From the NCBI RefSeq assembly GCF_035046505.1, contig NC_089822.1, positions 100,324,659 through 100,388,658 of the forward strand: a DNA stretch of 64,000 bases. The letters run 5' to 3'. Positions within the stretch are counted from its first letter, which is position 1, and every line of letters starts with the position of its first letter. Shown one piece after another: positions 24,501 to 32,256 of this stretch. The translations under genes and the position numbers were made by a program. The notes beneath the pieces were generated by a model that saw nothing but the letters and a program-made list of their open reading frames with translations, was not told the DNA's origin and did no database searches. The stretch is from Tiliqua scincoides. Lineage: Eukaryota; Chordata; Lepidosauria; Squamata; Scincidae.

Positions 24501-26629
24501 ATGTCAGCTCTGCATTCAGACCACCTTGAATTAATTCTTGTACTGGTGTCAAGGTAAAACAAAAGGTGGAAGAGCGTCCCTTGGGGGAGGGCTTCTATTC
24601 TAATCCATCTTTCCACTGTGACATTAATAGGATTCTACCCTACCCAAGTCAGTTAGTTTAATCCGTCCCTGGCCTCAAAGTGTTGTCAAGTAACCATAGG
24701 GAGACGCCTTTCTAGAAGAGTCTGGGGAGCACAAGACTAATAGTTCTGTACAAGAGAGGCTCTAAAGGTAACAAAAGGGACAAAAAATTTAGGGAACATA
24801 GAAGTCAAGGCTCAACATTATATAACTGAAGTTATTCCCCCCCCCCCCAAGGCAGATTTGCAACAGGCCTTGCAAATGCAATGTAGGCTGCAAGCTTATC
24901 CACACTATTCTGGAAGTAAGCCCCATTGAACACAACAGAACGTACTTCTGAGTAGACATACATAGAATTGTGCCTGTAATGTTTTATTAGCCATCCAGTT
25001 CAAAGATGCTTGTATTAGCCACATGAGTGCCCAATCCTATCCAGTTTTCCAGTGCTGGTGCAGCTGTACCAATGCGGAATGCACTGCATCTTGTGGTGGG
25101 GCAGTAGTCACAAAGGCCCTCTTAAAGTATGGGAATATTTATTCCCTTATCTTGGGGTTACATTACAGCTGCACTGGTGCTGGACAATTGGATAGGATTG
25201 GGCCCTGAATCACCTTAATGGCCCAAAAGAATCAACCTAAATACCTTCCTTTACAAAAGCTTCAATGCCTGATCAACCTATTCATAATTGCTTACCCTAA
25301 GCAGGTAGCTCTTCAGAAGCCTAATTTACAAAAGAGAATTTGTTTTCCTTCACATTATTCCCCTTGTTATTATAGGATGGCTCAGCCACACTGACACATG
25401 TACTTTTTGAAACTACACAGAGGAAACTGCACCAGAACTTCAGGTAGGCCAATGAGTTACAATGTACCGGAGTCACACAATGGCAAAGTAATTTTGTGAG
25501 GTACAAAACAGCTCTTGCGCAAGTCAAAAAGAATCCCCCAGGCAATAATTTAACATGGAAGTATTATTTGTTTTGTTGTACATTGCTCTGAGTTTTAGAA
25601 AAGTGGTATAAAAAATTTTCAAATAAATAATTGCAAGCAAGTAGAGGGAGGTTTATATCGGTGTAGTATTTGCTCAGAAGTAAAGCTCAATGTGCTGAAG
25701 GGACTTACATGCATGTAGGAGTGCATCCAGCCACAGCACTGAGTATTAGATCAAGTGCTATCAATAACTTTTGCCACATCTCCCATAAAATATGCACTGG
25801 GCTTATTTGTTGTACTGTATAGTAGCATTTCCTGGGCAAGGTGCAGTGAAGTTACAGAGAGACACCTCCTCCCAAAATGACAACAGCGACCCACCACTTC
25901 CTCATCTGCCTGCATTTGGAAAAAACTACAGTAGCAAAACGTTTTGCAGACCAGAGATGAAACTAACTAGCAGCTACGGGGGGGGGGGGACGGGGGGGGG
26001 ACTTTTTTTGCAAATTAACAGCCCAATCCTATGCAAGACTAATCAGGTGTAAGTCCCATTATAGTCAATGGGGCTTACTCCCAGGAAAGTATGGATAGGA
26101 TTGTAGTCTTACAGCCTGATCCTACACCTGTCTCCTCAGAAGTAAGTCCCATTATAGTCAAAGGGGCTTACTCCCAGGAAAGTGTGGATAGGACTGTAGC
26201 CTCAAGCCTCCAATTTTTTAAGATCTGCATTCCCTGTGACGTTATTCATCCTATATGCATGTTGGAAGGAAGCGGGTCCCATCTGGGTCTCGTTCTCACG
26301 ACCCGGAGAGGAGGCGGGCAAACACGTGTCCAAGCGGCACAGCTTCACACGACGGGGGGGGGAGTCGCGAGGCTGCACTCCCGTGAAAGGGTGCACGGAG
26401 GAACTGCTGCTTCGGAGGCCGAAGAGACCCCCTCCCGCCGGGTTACCTGGCCTCCTCCTGCAGGCGGTGCGGCGCTGCCTAACCCGGCGCTCTCCTGGGC
26501 CCTGAGCGGAGGCTGCGACCGCCCAGGCTCCCTGGGGGCGAAGTAGCTCCTCCAGACGGCGTAGGCGACCCCACCGGTGACGGCCACCGCGGTGCCCACG
26601 GCCACCAGCTGCCGCAGGCTGCCCGCCAT
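13670..26629 (-). CDS. ARL9: ADP-ribosylation factor-like protein 9 (four coding exons)
   Basis: This is an Arf-family small GTPase. The coding exons are 26,629-26,447, 20,319-20,151, 16,893-16,718 and 13,849-13,670. They join in phase with GT-AG introns to 235 residues. The N terminus has a hydrophobic segment at about residues 8-24 followed by WRSYF, a predicted membrane anchor like that of ARL10. The P-loop GLDGAGKT is at 73-80, the switch I threonine at 98, NKQD at 174-177. The switch II motif reads EIGGS (117-121), so the catalytic glutamine of typical Arf proteins is replaced by serine; mammalian ARL9 and ARL10 also have GGS there, so this is a family trait and suggests altered hydrolysis. 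SRP72 lies immediately upstream on the same strand, as in human. The cellular role of ARL9 is poorly known. No disabling change was seen. Confidence 0.94.
14506..14999. mobile_element. hAT-like element in ARL9 intron 3
   Basis: The ends CAGTGGCTCCCAACCTG and AGGTTGGGAACCACTG are inverted repeats. The flanks CAGTAAAA and CAGGAGAA are an approximate 8-bp target duplication. The interior lacks a transposase frame. Confidence 0.82.
15586..15680. mobile_element. Short palindromic MITE
   Basis: The ends GGCTGAAATCCTATAA and ACATAGGATTATGCTG flank the palindromic core GGGAGTAATCCCCATTG. Confidence 0.7.
16108..16245 (+). mobile_element. MIR-like CORE-SINE
   Basis: A tRNA-like head (CCAGTGGCTAGGGTGCTGGA, then CTGGGTTCATATCCTGCTC) is followed by a core-like segment. 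It is the sense-strand relative of the copies at 5,355, 6,436 and 30,590. Confidence 0.65.
16718..16893 (-). CDS. ARL9: ARL9 coding exon 3
   Basis: The acceptor is GCCTTATAG and the donor is CAG|GTAAAT. The exon starts in phase 1 and encodes residues 118-176: IGGSESLRDYW, the Arf beta-strand LLLIYVVDSADH and ANKQ. It supplies the switch II region and most of the guanine-specificity loop. Confidence 0.94.
16953..17278. mobile_element. hAT-like element (CAGTGGCGGAC ends)
   Basis: The ends CAGTGGCGGACTTCCCC and GCAAATGCC-type inverse with GTCCGCCACTA form inverted repeats. The interior is GC-rich and itself partly palindromic around AGGCTTC and GAGGCCTC motifs. It lies just upstream of exon 3 of ARL9 in transcript order. 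Confidence 0.75.
17930..18065. mobile_element. Possible Tigger-like MITE fragment
   Basis: GGGGCCTCTTTATCCGCAGGTTCTG resembles the TTATCCGCGG-type ends of Tigger-related elements seen better at 22,828 and 53,377. The other end is not clear. Confidence 0.35.
18083..18180 (-). mobile_element. CR1 3' tail
   Basis: ACATAAGAACAGCCCTGCTGG followed by GGCCCATCTAGTCTGC is the reverse complement of the CR1 terminus. A phrase of about 22 bases, beginning CTGCTCTTGATGTGAGCA, is repeated in tandem just after it. Confidence 0.75.
18350..18516 (+). mobile_element. LINE/SINE 3' tail with long (TTA)n
   Basis: TAAACCGCCTTGAATAAAG and GATGGTATATAAATACC form an L2-type tail hairpin. It is followed by about 29 uninterrupted TTA units from 18,429 to 18,516, the longest microsatellite in the window. 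Confidence 0.65.
18999..19185 (+). mobile_element. tRNA-derived SINE (squamate type)
   Basis: It has a diverged A-box (CATGGCTCAGTGTTCGAGC) and B-box (AGTTCAACACCTGG), then AGCTGCTGCCAATGA and TATATAAGGCAGTTTTGG, in the same order as in the SINE at 1,690. Confidence 0.7.
19728..19906. mobile_element. MITE, AATCCTATCC family
   Basis: It opens GGGCGCAATCCTATCCC and ends GGAAAGTTGGTTAGC...GGGCC. The central GGTAAGGGAACAAACATTCCC block is shared with the copy at 37,302, which is the closest relative. Confidence 0.82.
20151..20319 (-). CDS. ARL9: ARL9 coding exon 2
   Basis: The acceptor is TGCATTGCAG and the donor is GA|GTAAGC. It encodes residues 62-117 with the P-loop GLDGAGKTSVLHSL and the switch I segment APTEGFNAV. 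It ends one base into the codon for Ile118. Confidence 0.95.
20848..20917 (+). mobile_element. Older CR1 tail, left part (interrupted)
   Basis: GCCACTGTGAGATACAGGAAGC and GGGCCTATGGCCTGATCC are the CR1 3' UTR in sense. The sequence resumes at 21,461 with AGCGGGGCTGTTCTTATGT, which completes the usual CR1 ending GATCCAGCGGGGCTGTTC. Another CR1 has been inserted between. Confidence 0.85.
20918..21456 (-). mobile_element. CR1 inserted into an older CR1
   Basis: On the minus strand it encodes the CR1 C-terminal region in one open frame (ITGLGHLPYEERL, RGDMIETYRIMQG, VGLWNSLPQ, FKRGLDKFLEE), then the 3' UTR. It is 5' truncated at the motif GATGATTACGGGGC. The four bases ATCC occur on both sides (20,914-20,917 and 21,457-21,460) and fit a short target duplication. 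Confidence 0.9.
21461..21479 (+). mobile_element. Older CR1 tail, right part
   Basis: This is the terminal AGCGGGGCTGTTCTTATGT of the CR1 copy whose left part ends at 20,917. Confidence 0.85.
21510..21712 (+). mobile_element. MIR-like CORE-SINE
   Basis: It is a diverged copy. CTAGCCTACCTCACAGAGTG and AGATAAAATGGGAAGGACTG lie in the order of a MIR-like SINE in sense orientation. Confidence 0.55.
22000..22077 (-). mobile_element. TTAA-flanked MITE (piggyBac-like), copy 1
   Basis: It is bounded by TTAA on both sides, with inverted ends TCCATTTCTGCCCAG and TGGGCAGAAATTGC. The interior matches four other copies (28,987, 43,220, 51,735 and 56,592). TTAA target duplications and short TIRs are hallmarks of the piggyBac superfamily. 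Confidence 0.8.
22738..22796. mobile_element. Short palindromic MITE (partial)
   Basis: The core AATGGGACTTACTCCTGGGT and the end GCGCACAGGATTGCAGC are present; the other end is eroded. Confidence 0.6.
22828..23160. mobile_element. Tigger-like MITE
   Basis: The left end CCCCCTTATCCACGGGGTTCC and the right end GGATCCACGGATATGGGGGG are inverted repeats. The interior contains a further imperfect inverted pair around a CCGGTTTCATGGAGAAACC hairpin. The end sequence resembles Tigger-type mariner elements. Confidence 0.6.
23698..23922. mobile_element. hAT-like element
   Basis: The ends CAGTGATTCCCAAACTG and AGTTTGGAAACTGCTG are inverted repeats. The flanks GCATAGAG and CCCTAAAG resemble a decayed 8-bp duplication. 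Confidence 0.75.
24884..24977. mobile_element. Short palindromic MITE
   Basis: GGCTGCAAGCTTATCCACAC at the left and GTAGACATACATAGAATTGTGCC at the right flank the core AAGCCCCATTGAACACAA. Confidence 0.72.
25027..25205. mobile_element. MITE, AATCCTATCC family
   Basis: It opens GTGCCCAATCCTATCCAG and closes TTGGATAGGATTGGGCCC. The interior follows the copy at 7,930 closely, including a GGGAATATTTATTCCC palindrome. Confidence 0.87.
25555..25632 (+). mobile_element. LINE/SINE 3'-tail-like fragment
   Basis: TTGCTCTGAGTTTTAGAAAAGTGG and TATAAAAAATTTTCAAATAAATAA resemble a degraded L2-type tail. Confidence 0.4.
25978..26000 (+). repeat. Double G-run
   Basis: Runs of 12 and 9 guanines are separated only by AC. 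The sequence could form a G-quadruplex. It lies about 270 bases downstream of the ARL9 CpG island edge, within ARL9 intron 1, so the guanine runs are on the non-transcript strand. Confidence 0.8.
26021..26108. mobile_element. Short palindromic MITE, first of a pair
   Basis: It opens GCCCAATCCTATGCAAGAC and closes GTATGGATAGGATTGTAG, with the palindromic core AAGTCCCATTATAGTCAATG. Confidence 0.82.
26113..26202. mobile_element. Short palindromic MITE, second of a pair
   Basis: It lies directly after the first copy and in the same layout (GCCTGATCCTACACC ... GTGTGGATAGGACTGTAGCC). The two share the less usual core ATTATAGTCAA, so the pair may be a tandem duplication and not two insertions. Confidence 0.82.
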
Positions 26630-26860
26630 GGCAGAGCGGGAAGGGAGCTCAGCTCAGCGCACGCCCGCAGACCAAGCCAGGCGCGCGAGGCACCCCCGGG
26701 GAAGGCCACTGCCGGCCTCCGCCCGGACCCGGCGCGCGCGCCCTGCCCAGCGCGGTCACCCCGCCCCCTCCGCGCGCGCGCGCCTCCTGGGACTCCCCTT
26801 CTCTGCTCCTGCGGAGCCCTCGCCCGCCAGTGCTGGCCCACAGCCCAAGCCACGGCATGT
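26270..26860. promoter_or_regulatory. ARL9: ARL9 promoter CpG island
   Basis: This GC- and CpG-rich block contains ARL9 coding exon 1. Upstream of the start codon on the minus strand is a GC-box (GAGGGGGCGG, near 26,761-26,770) and a CG-alternating run. No TATA box was seen, as expected for a CpG-island promoter. Confidence 0.75.
26447..26629 (-). CDS. ARL9: ARL9 coding exon 1
   Basis: The start codon is in good context (GCCATGG) and the donor is CAG|GTAACC. It encodes residues 1-61, beginning MAGSLRQLVAVGTAVAVTGG and continuing VAYAVWRSYFAPREP, a hydrophobic N-terminal segment followed by a basic and polar linker. ARL10 has a similar start, which supports this as the true first exon. Some ARL9 annotations in other species start later and lack this part. 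Confidence 0.85.
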
Positions 26861-26930
26861 CTACTCAGAAATAAGGCCCGTTAGAGTCAGTGGGGCTTAC
26901 TCCCGGGAAAGCGTGGCTAGGATTGGGTCC
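26842..26930. mobile_element. Short palindromic MITE beside the CpG island
   Basis: CAGCCCAAGCCACGGCATG at the left and GGCTAGGATTGGGTCC at the right flank the core AGTCAGTGGGGCTTACTCCC. The copy has become unusually GC-rich. Confidence 0.72.
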
Positions 26931-27126
26931 CTCCACCCTGCTGCAAACTGCACCCTCCCCCTGGGCGCTGCCACTTCTTGCAGTGGGTCTGAGGGCCCAA
27001 CCTCTCCACCTCCCTGTGCTGAGGGAAGGGGACAAAAGGCCCCCATGACTTCCCCCCACCTGACCCCTGGGCACAGCTGCAGCAGTGCTGGGCCCTGCCC
27101 TCCCTATCATCCCTATTTCAAGGCAT

Positions 27127-27152
27127 ACCCCCCCCCCCACACACACACACAC
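27127..27152. repeat. Poly(C) and (CA)n tract
   Basis: A C-run of about 12 is followed by about seven CA units. Confidence 0.9.
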
Positions 27153-27240
27153 TCTCCTGCCAGCAGGGAAGGGCACCCACTGGGATGGAGAGCAAAATCA
27201 GGTGTCAGGGGAACACCCACTGGGCGGGTGGAGTGGGACA

Positions 27241-27714
27241 TGAGGGGGGACATGATTGAGACTTATAAAATTCAAGGGGTGCAAAATTCAAATGCAAGGG
27301 GTGGCAAGAGAGATGTTCTTTTCCCTCTCAAGTAACACCAGAACCAGGGGGCGTCCACTAAAATCAAGTGTTGGGAGAGTTAGGACTGACAAAAGAAAAT
27401 ATTTCTTGACCCAGCGTGTTGTTAGTCTGTGGAATTCCTTGCCACAGGATGCGGTGATGGCAACTTGCTTCGATGCCTTTAAGAGGCAAATTTCTGGAGG
27501 AAAGTCCATCACAGGTTACAAGTCATGATAGGTATGTGTAAGCTCCTGCTTTGAGAAGTAGGCTACCTCAATGCCAGCTGCAGGAGAGGACACCAGGATG
27601 CAGGTTGTGTTTTGCTGTCTTTTGTGCTCCCTGAAGTATTTGGTGCGCCACTGTGAGATACAGGAAGCTGGACTAGATGGGCCTTTGGCCTGATTCAGCA
27701 GGACTCTTCTTATG
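27241..27714 (+). mobile_element. CR1 LINE 3' end
   Basis: It encodes diverged CR1 C-terminal motifs (GDMIETYKI, then LWNSLPQ) and carries the CR1 3' UTR up to ACTCTTCTTATGT. It has internal deletions; for example, the GLDKFLEE segment is shortened after FKRQ. Confidence 0.87.
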
Positions 27715-27717
27715 TAG

Positions 27718-27935
27718 GCTATAAGCTCAATCAGGAGCCCAGGTCTACCCAAGCAGGTAGACCCGGCCTCCAAGTCCAGGTGGGAGCCCAAATCCGGGTC
27801 TGCCTGCCCAGCAAATGTCCACAGAAGCTATAAGCTCAAACTGGAGCCCAGGTCTACCCAGCTGGTAGATCTGGGCTCCAAGTCGAGAGCCCAGGTCTAC
27901 CTGCCTGGTTGACGTGGGCTCTGAAGGTAGTGCTC
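27718..27935. repeat. 109-bp tandem duplication
   Basis: GCTATAAGCTCAA starts at 27,718 and again at 27,827. After each start follow GGAGCCCAGGTCTACCC and an inverted GGTAGAC motif. The motif AGCCCAGGTCTACC occurs a third time near 27,887. It abuts the end of the CR1 fragment. Confidence 0.8.
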
Positions 27936-28202
27936 ATGGCCTCCTCCCAAATACAGACATTGGTTCCACCCCTGACTCTAAGGAGATTCAACTCAGAAAG
28001 CTAGAAGTCGGCTCAACTAGGTAGATTCAATAAATTCAAATCATTTGTACTTTGCTTTTTAAAAGTAATGAACAGTGTAAAAAAAACACTAGTGTTCCAA
28101 TGGCGTTATTGTATCTGACTAGCATATCTTTCATCTTGCTTTTATGTAAAGTAAATAAATTTTATTTTAATATGTATCAATGCATCAGCAATGTGTCATC
28201 AA

Positions 28203-28412
28203 CAAATGTTATATAGGTGCTAGATAGACTATATAGGTGTTAGATGTTATGTAGGGGCTAGATAGGTGTTAAATAGGCGTTAGGTGCTGGACAGGTGCTA
28301 TATAGGTGTTATATAGGTGCTAGACAGGCTTTAAATAGGTGTTATGTAGGTGTAGACAGGTACTACATAGGTGCTATAGGCATTATATAGGCGCTAGATA
28401 GGTGTTAAATAG
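28203..28412. repeat. Minisatellite (TAGGTG units)
   Basis: The hexamer TAGGTG (or TAGGCG) recurs about every 10-13 bases as variants of TATAGGTGCTAGA. Units are imperfect, so the array is old or was formed by slippage of a degenerate repeat. Confidence 0.82.
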
Positions 28413-28847
28413 GCACATTCAATACAAGTAAATACTACCTGCATCACAGTGATGTTTTACTTTTGCAGGGTTGCAAGCCTGTATATTGCACTGGTGCATA
28501 AATGAAAGGATATGTTGCATGTTATTTCGATGTAGGCAATACATTTAACATTGCATGCAGAGATGCATTTATTCTATGCAAATTGTTACATTGCTTTACA
28601 GATAATGAATGCATCTTTAAAAAAACCAAATTATTTTCTCTTCGTGAAATTTGGGGGAGTTGTGGGTATTTGATGTTTCTCCATACTTATCCTTTCATTT
28701 TGCCCACCAGTATAGATACCTGACATCATTGCCCCCCTTGAAAAAAAGAGTCCGTCCTCCCCACCTCTAGAATCTTGGCTATGGGCCTGTCTCAAGCAGG
28801 GATTGCAACTGCAATCCTTTCCCCAGTCACCTAGGGAAGGCAGCAGG

Positions 28848-28913
28848 GCCCACTCCTAACCACACTTCCTTGGGAGTAAGCCCCATTGACTATACTGCAT
28901 AGGAGTGGGCTCC
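28848..28913. mobile_element. Short palindromic MITE
   Basis: GGGCCCACTCCTAACCACAC and CTGCATAGGAGTGGGCTC are inverted around AAGCCCCATTGACTATA. Confidence 0.75.
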
Positions 28914-28986
28914 TACTTTAAGTATGGATATCGGTGAGTTTTGGGGTTAAACAAGCATAAACACACAAAACACCTCCTTTTGAGGT

Positions 28987-29067
28987 TTAAGCCATTTCTA
29001 CCCAACGTTGCATAGACGCAACAGGGATCAAATGTGTATACTTGTGGGCCGGACAGAAATGGGTTAA
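28987..29067 (+). mobile_element. TTAA-flanked MITE (piggyBac-like), copy 2
   Basis: TTAA lies at both ends; the inverted ends are GCCATTTCTACCCA and GGACAGAAATGGG. A small inner hairpin GTTGCATAGACGCAAC is present. Confidence 0.85.
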
Positions 29068-29948
29068 GATATTTTATGGACATTAAAATAGATTTCTTTT
29101 ACAGTTCTATTCCATTTCCATTTCTAATACTGTGGTTGCATCTACTGACACTATATGACCAACCTAGTACAACACACCTCTAAGATTGAAGCATGCATCC
29201 CAGGGGCCTCACCGGACTCTGTTCTTCTGGGCTGCAGAGTACCAAAGGATTGCAAGAGCCTTGCAGCCTCATCCTTCATGTTTACTCAGAACTTCCCTCC
29301 CCAGAGCTGGGGGGGGCGGGCTGGGGCAATTCAACCAGTGCAGGCTGCCCCCTCCATTATGGCCGTATGTGTAGGTGTAAAAAGGCATTGAAAAAATAAG
29401 TGTTTAAATTACAATATACCCTAAAATTCAAATGTATTAATTTGATCTCATTTATTCTATAGTAACAAACATTTATTGAAATGTTATATATTCAAATAAC
29501 TAACCCAGCCTAAAACTGACAAAACAACAACCAAAAATTCCAATTAAAGACCTTTAACTTAAACTCACTCCCAAAAAGGGAGACCTACTAAGAAGCAAAG
29601 TTGGGAAAAAATGGGAGGGGGGAGCAGGGGAAGAAGGCTTGTAATATGGGAAGTTTCCTGAGGCACCAATATGAAATTTACAAAATACTATTTTAAAGCA
29701 ATTTTCATAAATCTGTGCAAAAGGTAGGAAATTGAAATAACAGTACTTTGCACCACCACCCCTAAAGTACTTTGCACTTGACCTTATAGGAGAGATTTTT
29801 CATTCACTTGTAGGAGAGAGTAAATACATAATCAGAGGAGGCTGAATGCAACAAGACTTCAGTCTATGGGAGTCCTGAGATGAAAAGGGCATATTACAAG
29901 ATTATTTTTTAACAAAGGACAAAACCCTATCTGATACCTTCCTTGCCT
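29068..29948. other. Gene-free
   Basis: I see nothing recognisable in this part of the SRP72-ARL9 interval. Confidence 0.4.
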
Positions 29949-29950
29949 AA

Positions 29951-30030
29951 AGGCTGAATCCTATACACTTACCTGGCAGTGTCCCATTGAGATAAATGGG
30001 ACTTCCGTGTAGACATGCATAATATTGTCC
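29951..30030. mobile_element. Short palindromic MITE (diverged)
   Basis: GGCTGAATCCTATACACTTA and AGACATGCATAATATTGTCC flank a core ATTGAGATAAATGGGACTT. Confidence 0.65.
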
Positions 30031-30589
30031 CTCCTTCTCTAATTCCGCCCTGTGCTCCACTGCAGAAGCAGCACACACCAGTCCCAGCCTTCCCCTGCAC
30101 TTTTACCTAATGCTGCTTCTGAAGTGGTTCCTCACCACACTGAGACAAGAAATGAGGTGAAGCAGGATATGGAATTCCCCCCAAGTGCCAGAATCCAGGG
30201 TGGCCATCACAGTTGCCCTACTCAATGGACAAATCTGTTCCTCCCCCATAAATGTTCAGGTGGTTGTAGCCTTTATATTTTTCCCAAAGTAGAATAGTCT
30301 GCAGATTTCTTTAATACTGTAAAAAAAACTAAGAGGCTCAAACATTACTAATAAAAAATACTATTTATAGTGCATTGTAAGTTGTACAAGCTTCAAGTGT
30401 GTTATAGTGCAATTCTCACTGACATAGCAAACCTAGGTCTGGAATATCGCAAGTAAGGGCACTCATAATGGAATGTGAATGGGAAAGTAAAACATTCTAC
30501 ATGTAGAAAGCTGGCTTCACAGGGAGATATACAGGCTAGAATCTTCTTTCCCAAGGTCTCATTTTCTAGATTGAGATTTTATATACGTG

Positions 30590-30790
30590 TATTATTTTTC
30601 ACATTTTTCTATTGGCCTTCTGGCAAAGAGCTCAGAGTAGTGTATGCAGTTTATCCCCTCTTTTTGTACTCGCAACAACCCTGTGAGGTCAAGCAGAGAG
30701 ATAGTGCAAGGTCATCCAGGAAGCTTCATGGCTGAGCATGGATTTGAACCTGGAACCTCTAGATCTAAGTAACAGAACCACTACATTACA
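30590..30790 (-). mobile_element. MIR-like CORE-SINE
   Basis: CGCAACAACCCTGTGAGGTC, then AAGGTCATCCAGGAAGCTTC and GATTTGAACCTGGAACC, match the reverse of the MIR-like SINE at 16,108. Confidence 0.7.
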
Positions 30791-30806
30791 CCTATCTTTA
30801 GGTTTT

Positions 30807-31185
30807 AGTGCAGTTCCCAACCTTTTGGAGTCCACAGACTACTGTGGCAAAAATTGGAATCATGGATCACATGCAACCACTCTGCACACACAAAAAATGC
30901 CATTAAATTTGGTGGTGCACAGTGAGTGCTCAGCAAGATGCTAGAAGTGCCCGCTGTGGATGGTCTGTTAGTCCTCTCTGGTGGTCTGTGGGGAAGTGGC
31001 TCACCAAATGAGCCCTGTAGATTACCAGAAAAAGCACAGAGCAGACCACTCGCAGTCACAGCTGGCACTTCAGTGCTGGTTGTGGGTAGCTCGTTCTCTG
31101 CTCTCTCTAGTGGTTGGGGGGCTCGGCGAGACAATGGAAGTGATGCAAGGTGATCTCTTCTTTTCCCTTGAGGCCTTGTGAACTA
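30807..31185. mobile_element. hAT-like fragment, right end lost
   Basis: CAGTTCCCAACCTTTTGGAG is a typical hAT terminus. No matching right end is seen before the retroposon copy that begins at 31,186, so the element is probably truncated or interrupted there. Confidence 0.5.
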
Positions 31186-31659
31186 GCCCCTGGGGGTTGG
31201 GGATAAGAATAGGCCCTCAGTTTGGCTGTACTTGTCGTAAGAGGCAACTTAACAGCCACCAGGTAGATGGGACTCGTCAGCCTGGGAAGGCAGCTCATCT
31301 GAGAGAAGGAAAACTCTGATCCCAAACCTCCACTGCCTTGTGGCTACATCCAGTTAAGGAAAAGGCTTCAGGAGTCCACCTCGAGGCAAAATCCAGAGCC
31401 GGAGTCCCTGAGGCAGTTCATGGCTGAACACAGTCACGTTCTGGCAACTCCTGCGATGCTGCCAGAACCAACAGTATTGTCTTCTGCCTTTCCATTGGAC
31501 CATTTCAGCCACGTTGAGAGGGGGGATTTGCTGCATGGGTAACAGTCTATCCTCCATATCTACTTTACTCATGCTTCGGGCACTGGAGAGGACACTCTGT
31601 TTCAGAACCACCATTCAGAGCACGATACCATGTCTTCCGAGACTGAAGGATGCCAACAC
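31186..31659 (+). mobile_element. Retroposon family X, copy B
   Basis: This is a full-length copy from CCCCTGGGGGTTGGGGATAAG to GGATGCCAAC. It contains TTGTCGTAAGAGGC near its start. It closely follows copy C at 42,556. No protein-coding frame is recognisable. Confidence 0.8.
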
Positions 31660-31985
31660 TTGTGGACTATTTCTCAGGGTCTCACGGAACACGGGTTTGG
31701 TGCTTTAATAGTTATCACTCCTTTAGTGGATCCACTTTGCTTTTTATTAGAACCCAAGGTCCATCAACCAAAGCAAGGTGCAAAACATGCAAATGAGAGA
31801 GGCTAAGCAGAAAGCGATAGCTTAGTGGGTGAATGATCAGCTGCATTCTTAGGCTGCAATCCTGTATATGGGAGTAAGTATCGTAACACTGGAGACAAAC
31901 AAAACACAAAAGGAACACCCCCCCCTTCCCACTATAGAGAACACACACAAGGAAGACGGGGAAAAAAGACGCATGCTCCTCTTTG

Positions 31986-31998
31986 TTTATTCTTTATT
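31986..31998 (-). terminator. SRP72: SRP72 poly(A) signals
   Basis: Two AATAAA hexamers stand in tandem (31,998-31,993 and 31,991-31,986), about 80-90 bases after the SRP72 stop codon on the minus strand. This gives a short 3' UTR. Confidence 0.75.
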
Positions 31999-32075
31999 CT
32001 TCTCTTGGCATTCATAATTGGGGGGTGGAGGGAGGCAGAAAAAGAATTTCAAACTAAACATTAGGCTTGCCATGA

Positions 32076-32256
32076 TCACCAACCTCCTTTCCCACCTTTC
32101 TTTTTCTTTTGTTGCTGTTTCTTCTTTGTTCCTGCAGCACCAACAGGTTTTTGGTGTCTTGGGGGTATCATGTTGCCCGTTGATGAAGACGGGACTGCCG
32201 TGATGGTGCCAGGCCTTGGTGATGTAGGTGGACTGCTTGCGGTCTTGCTAGCATCC
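32076..32256 (-). CDS. SRP72: SRP72 exon 19 (last)
   Basis: The acceptor is GTCTGCAG. It encodes residues 621-680 with ASKTASSPPTSPRPG, NMIPPRHQKP and the lysine- and glutamine-rich end KKKQQQKKKKGGKGGW before TGA. Confidence 0.97.

Noticed and set aside
26479-27335. Long proline- and arginine-rich frames on both strands near ARL9 exon 1
   Set aside because: They are shadow frames of the GC-rich island; the real frame is the one with the Arf-family N terminus and a matching donor.
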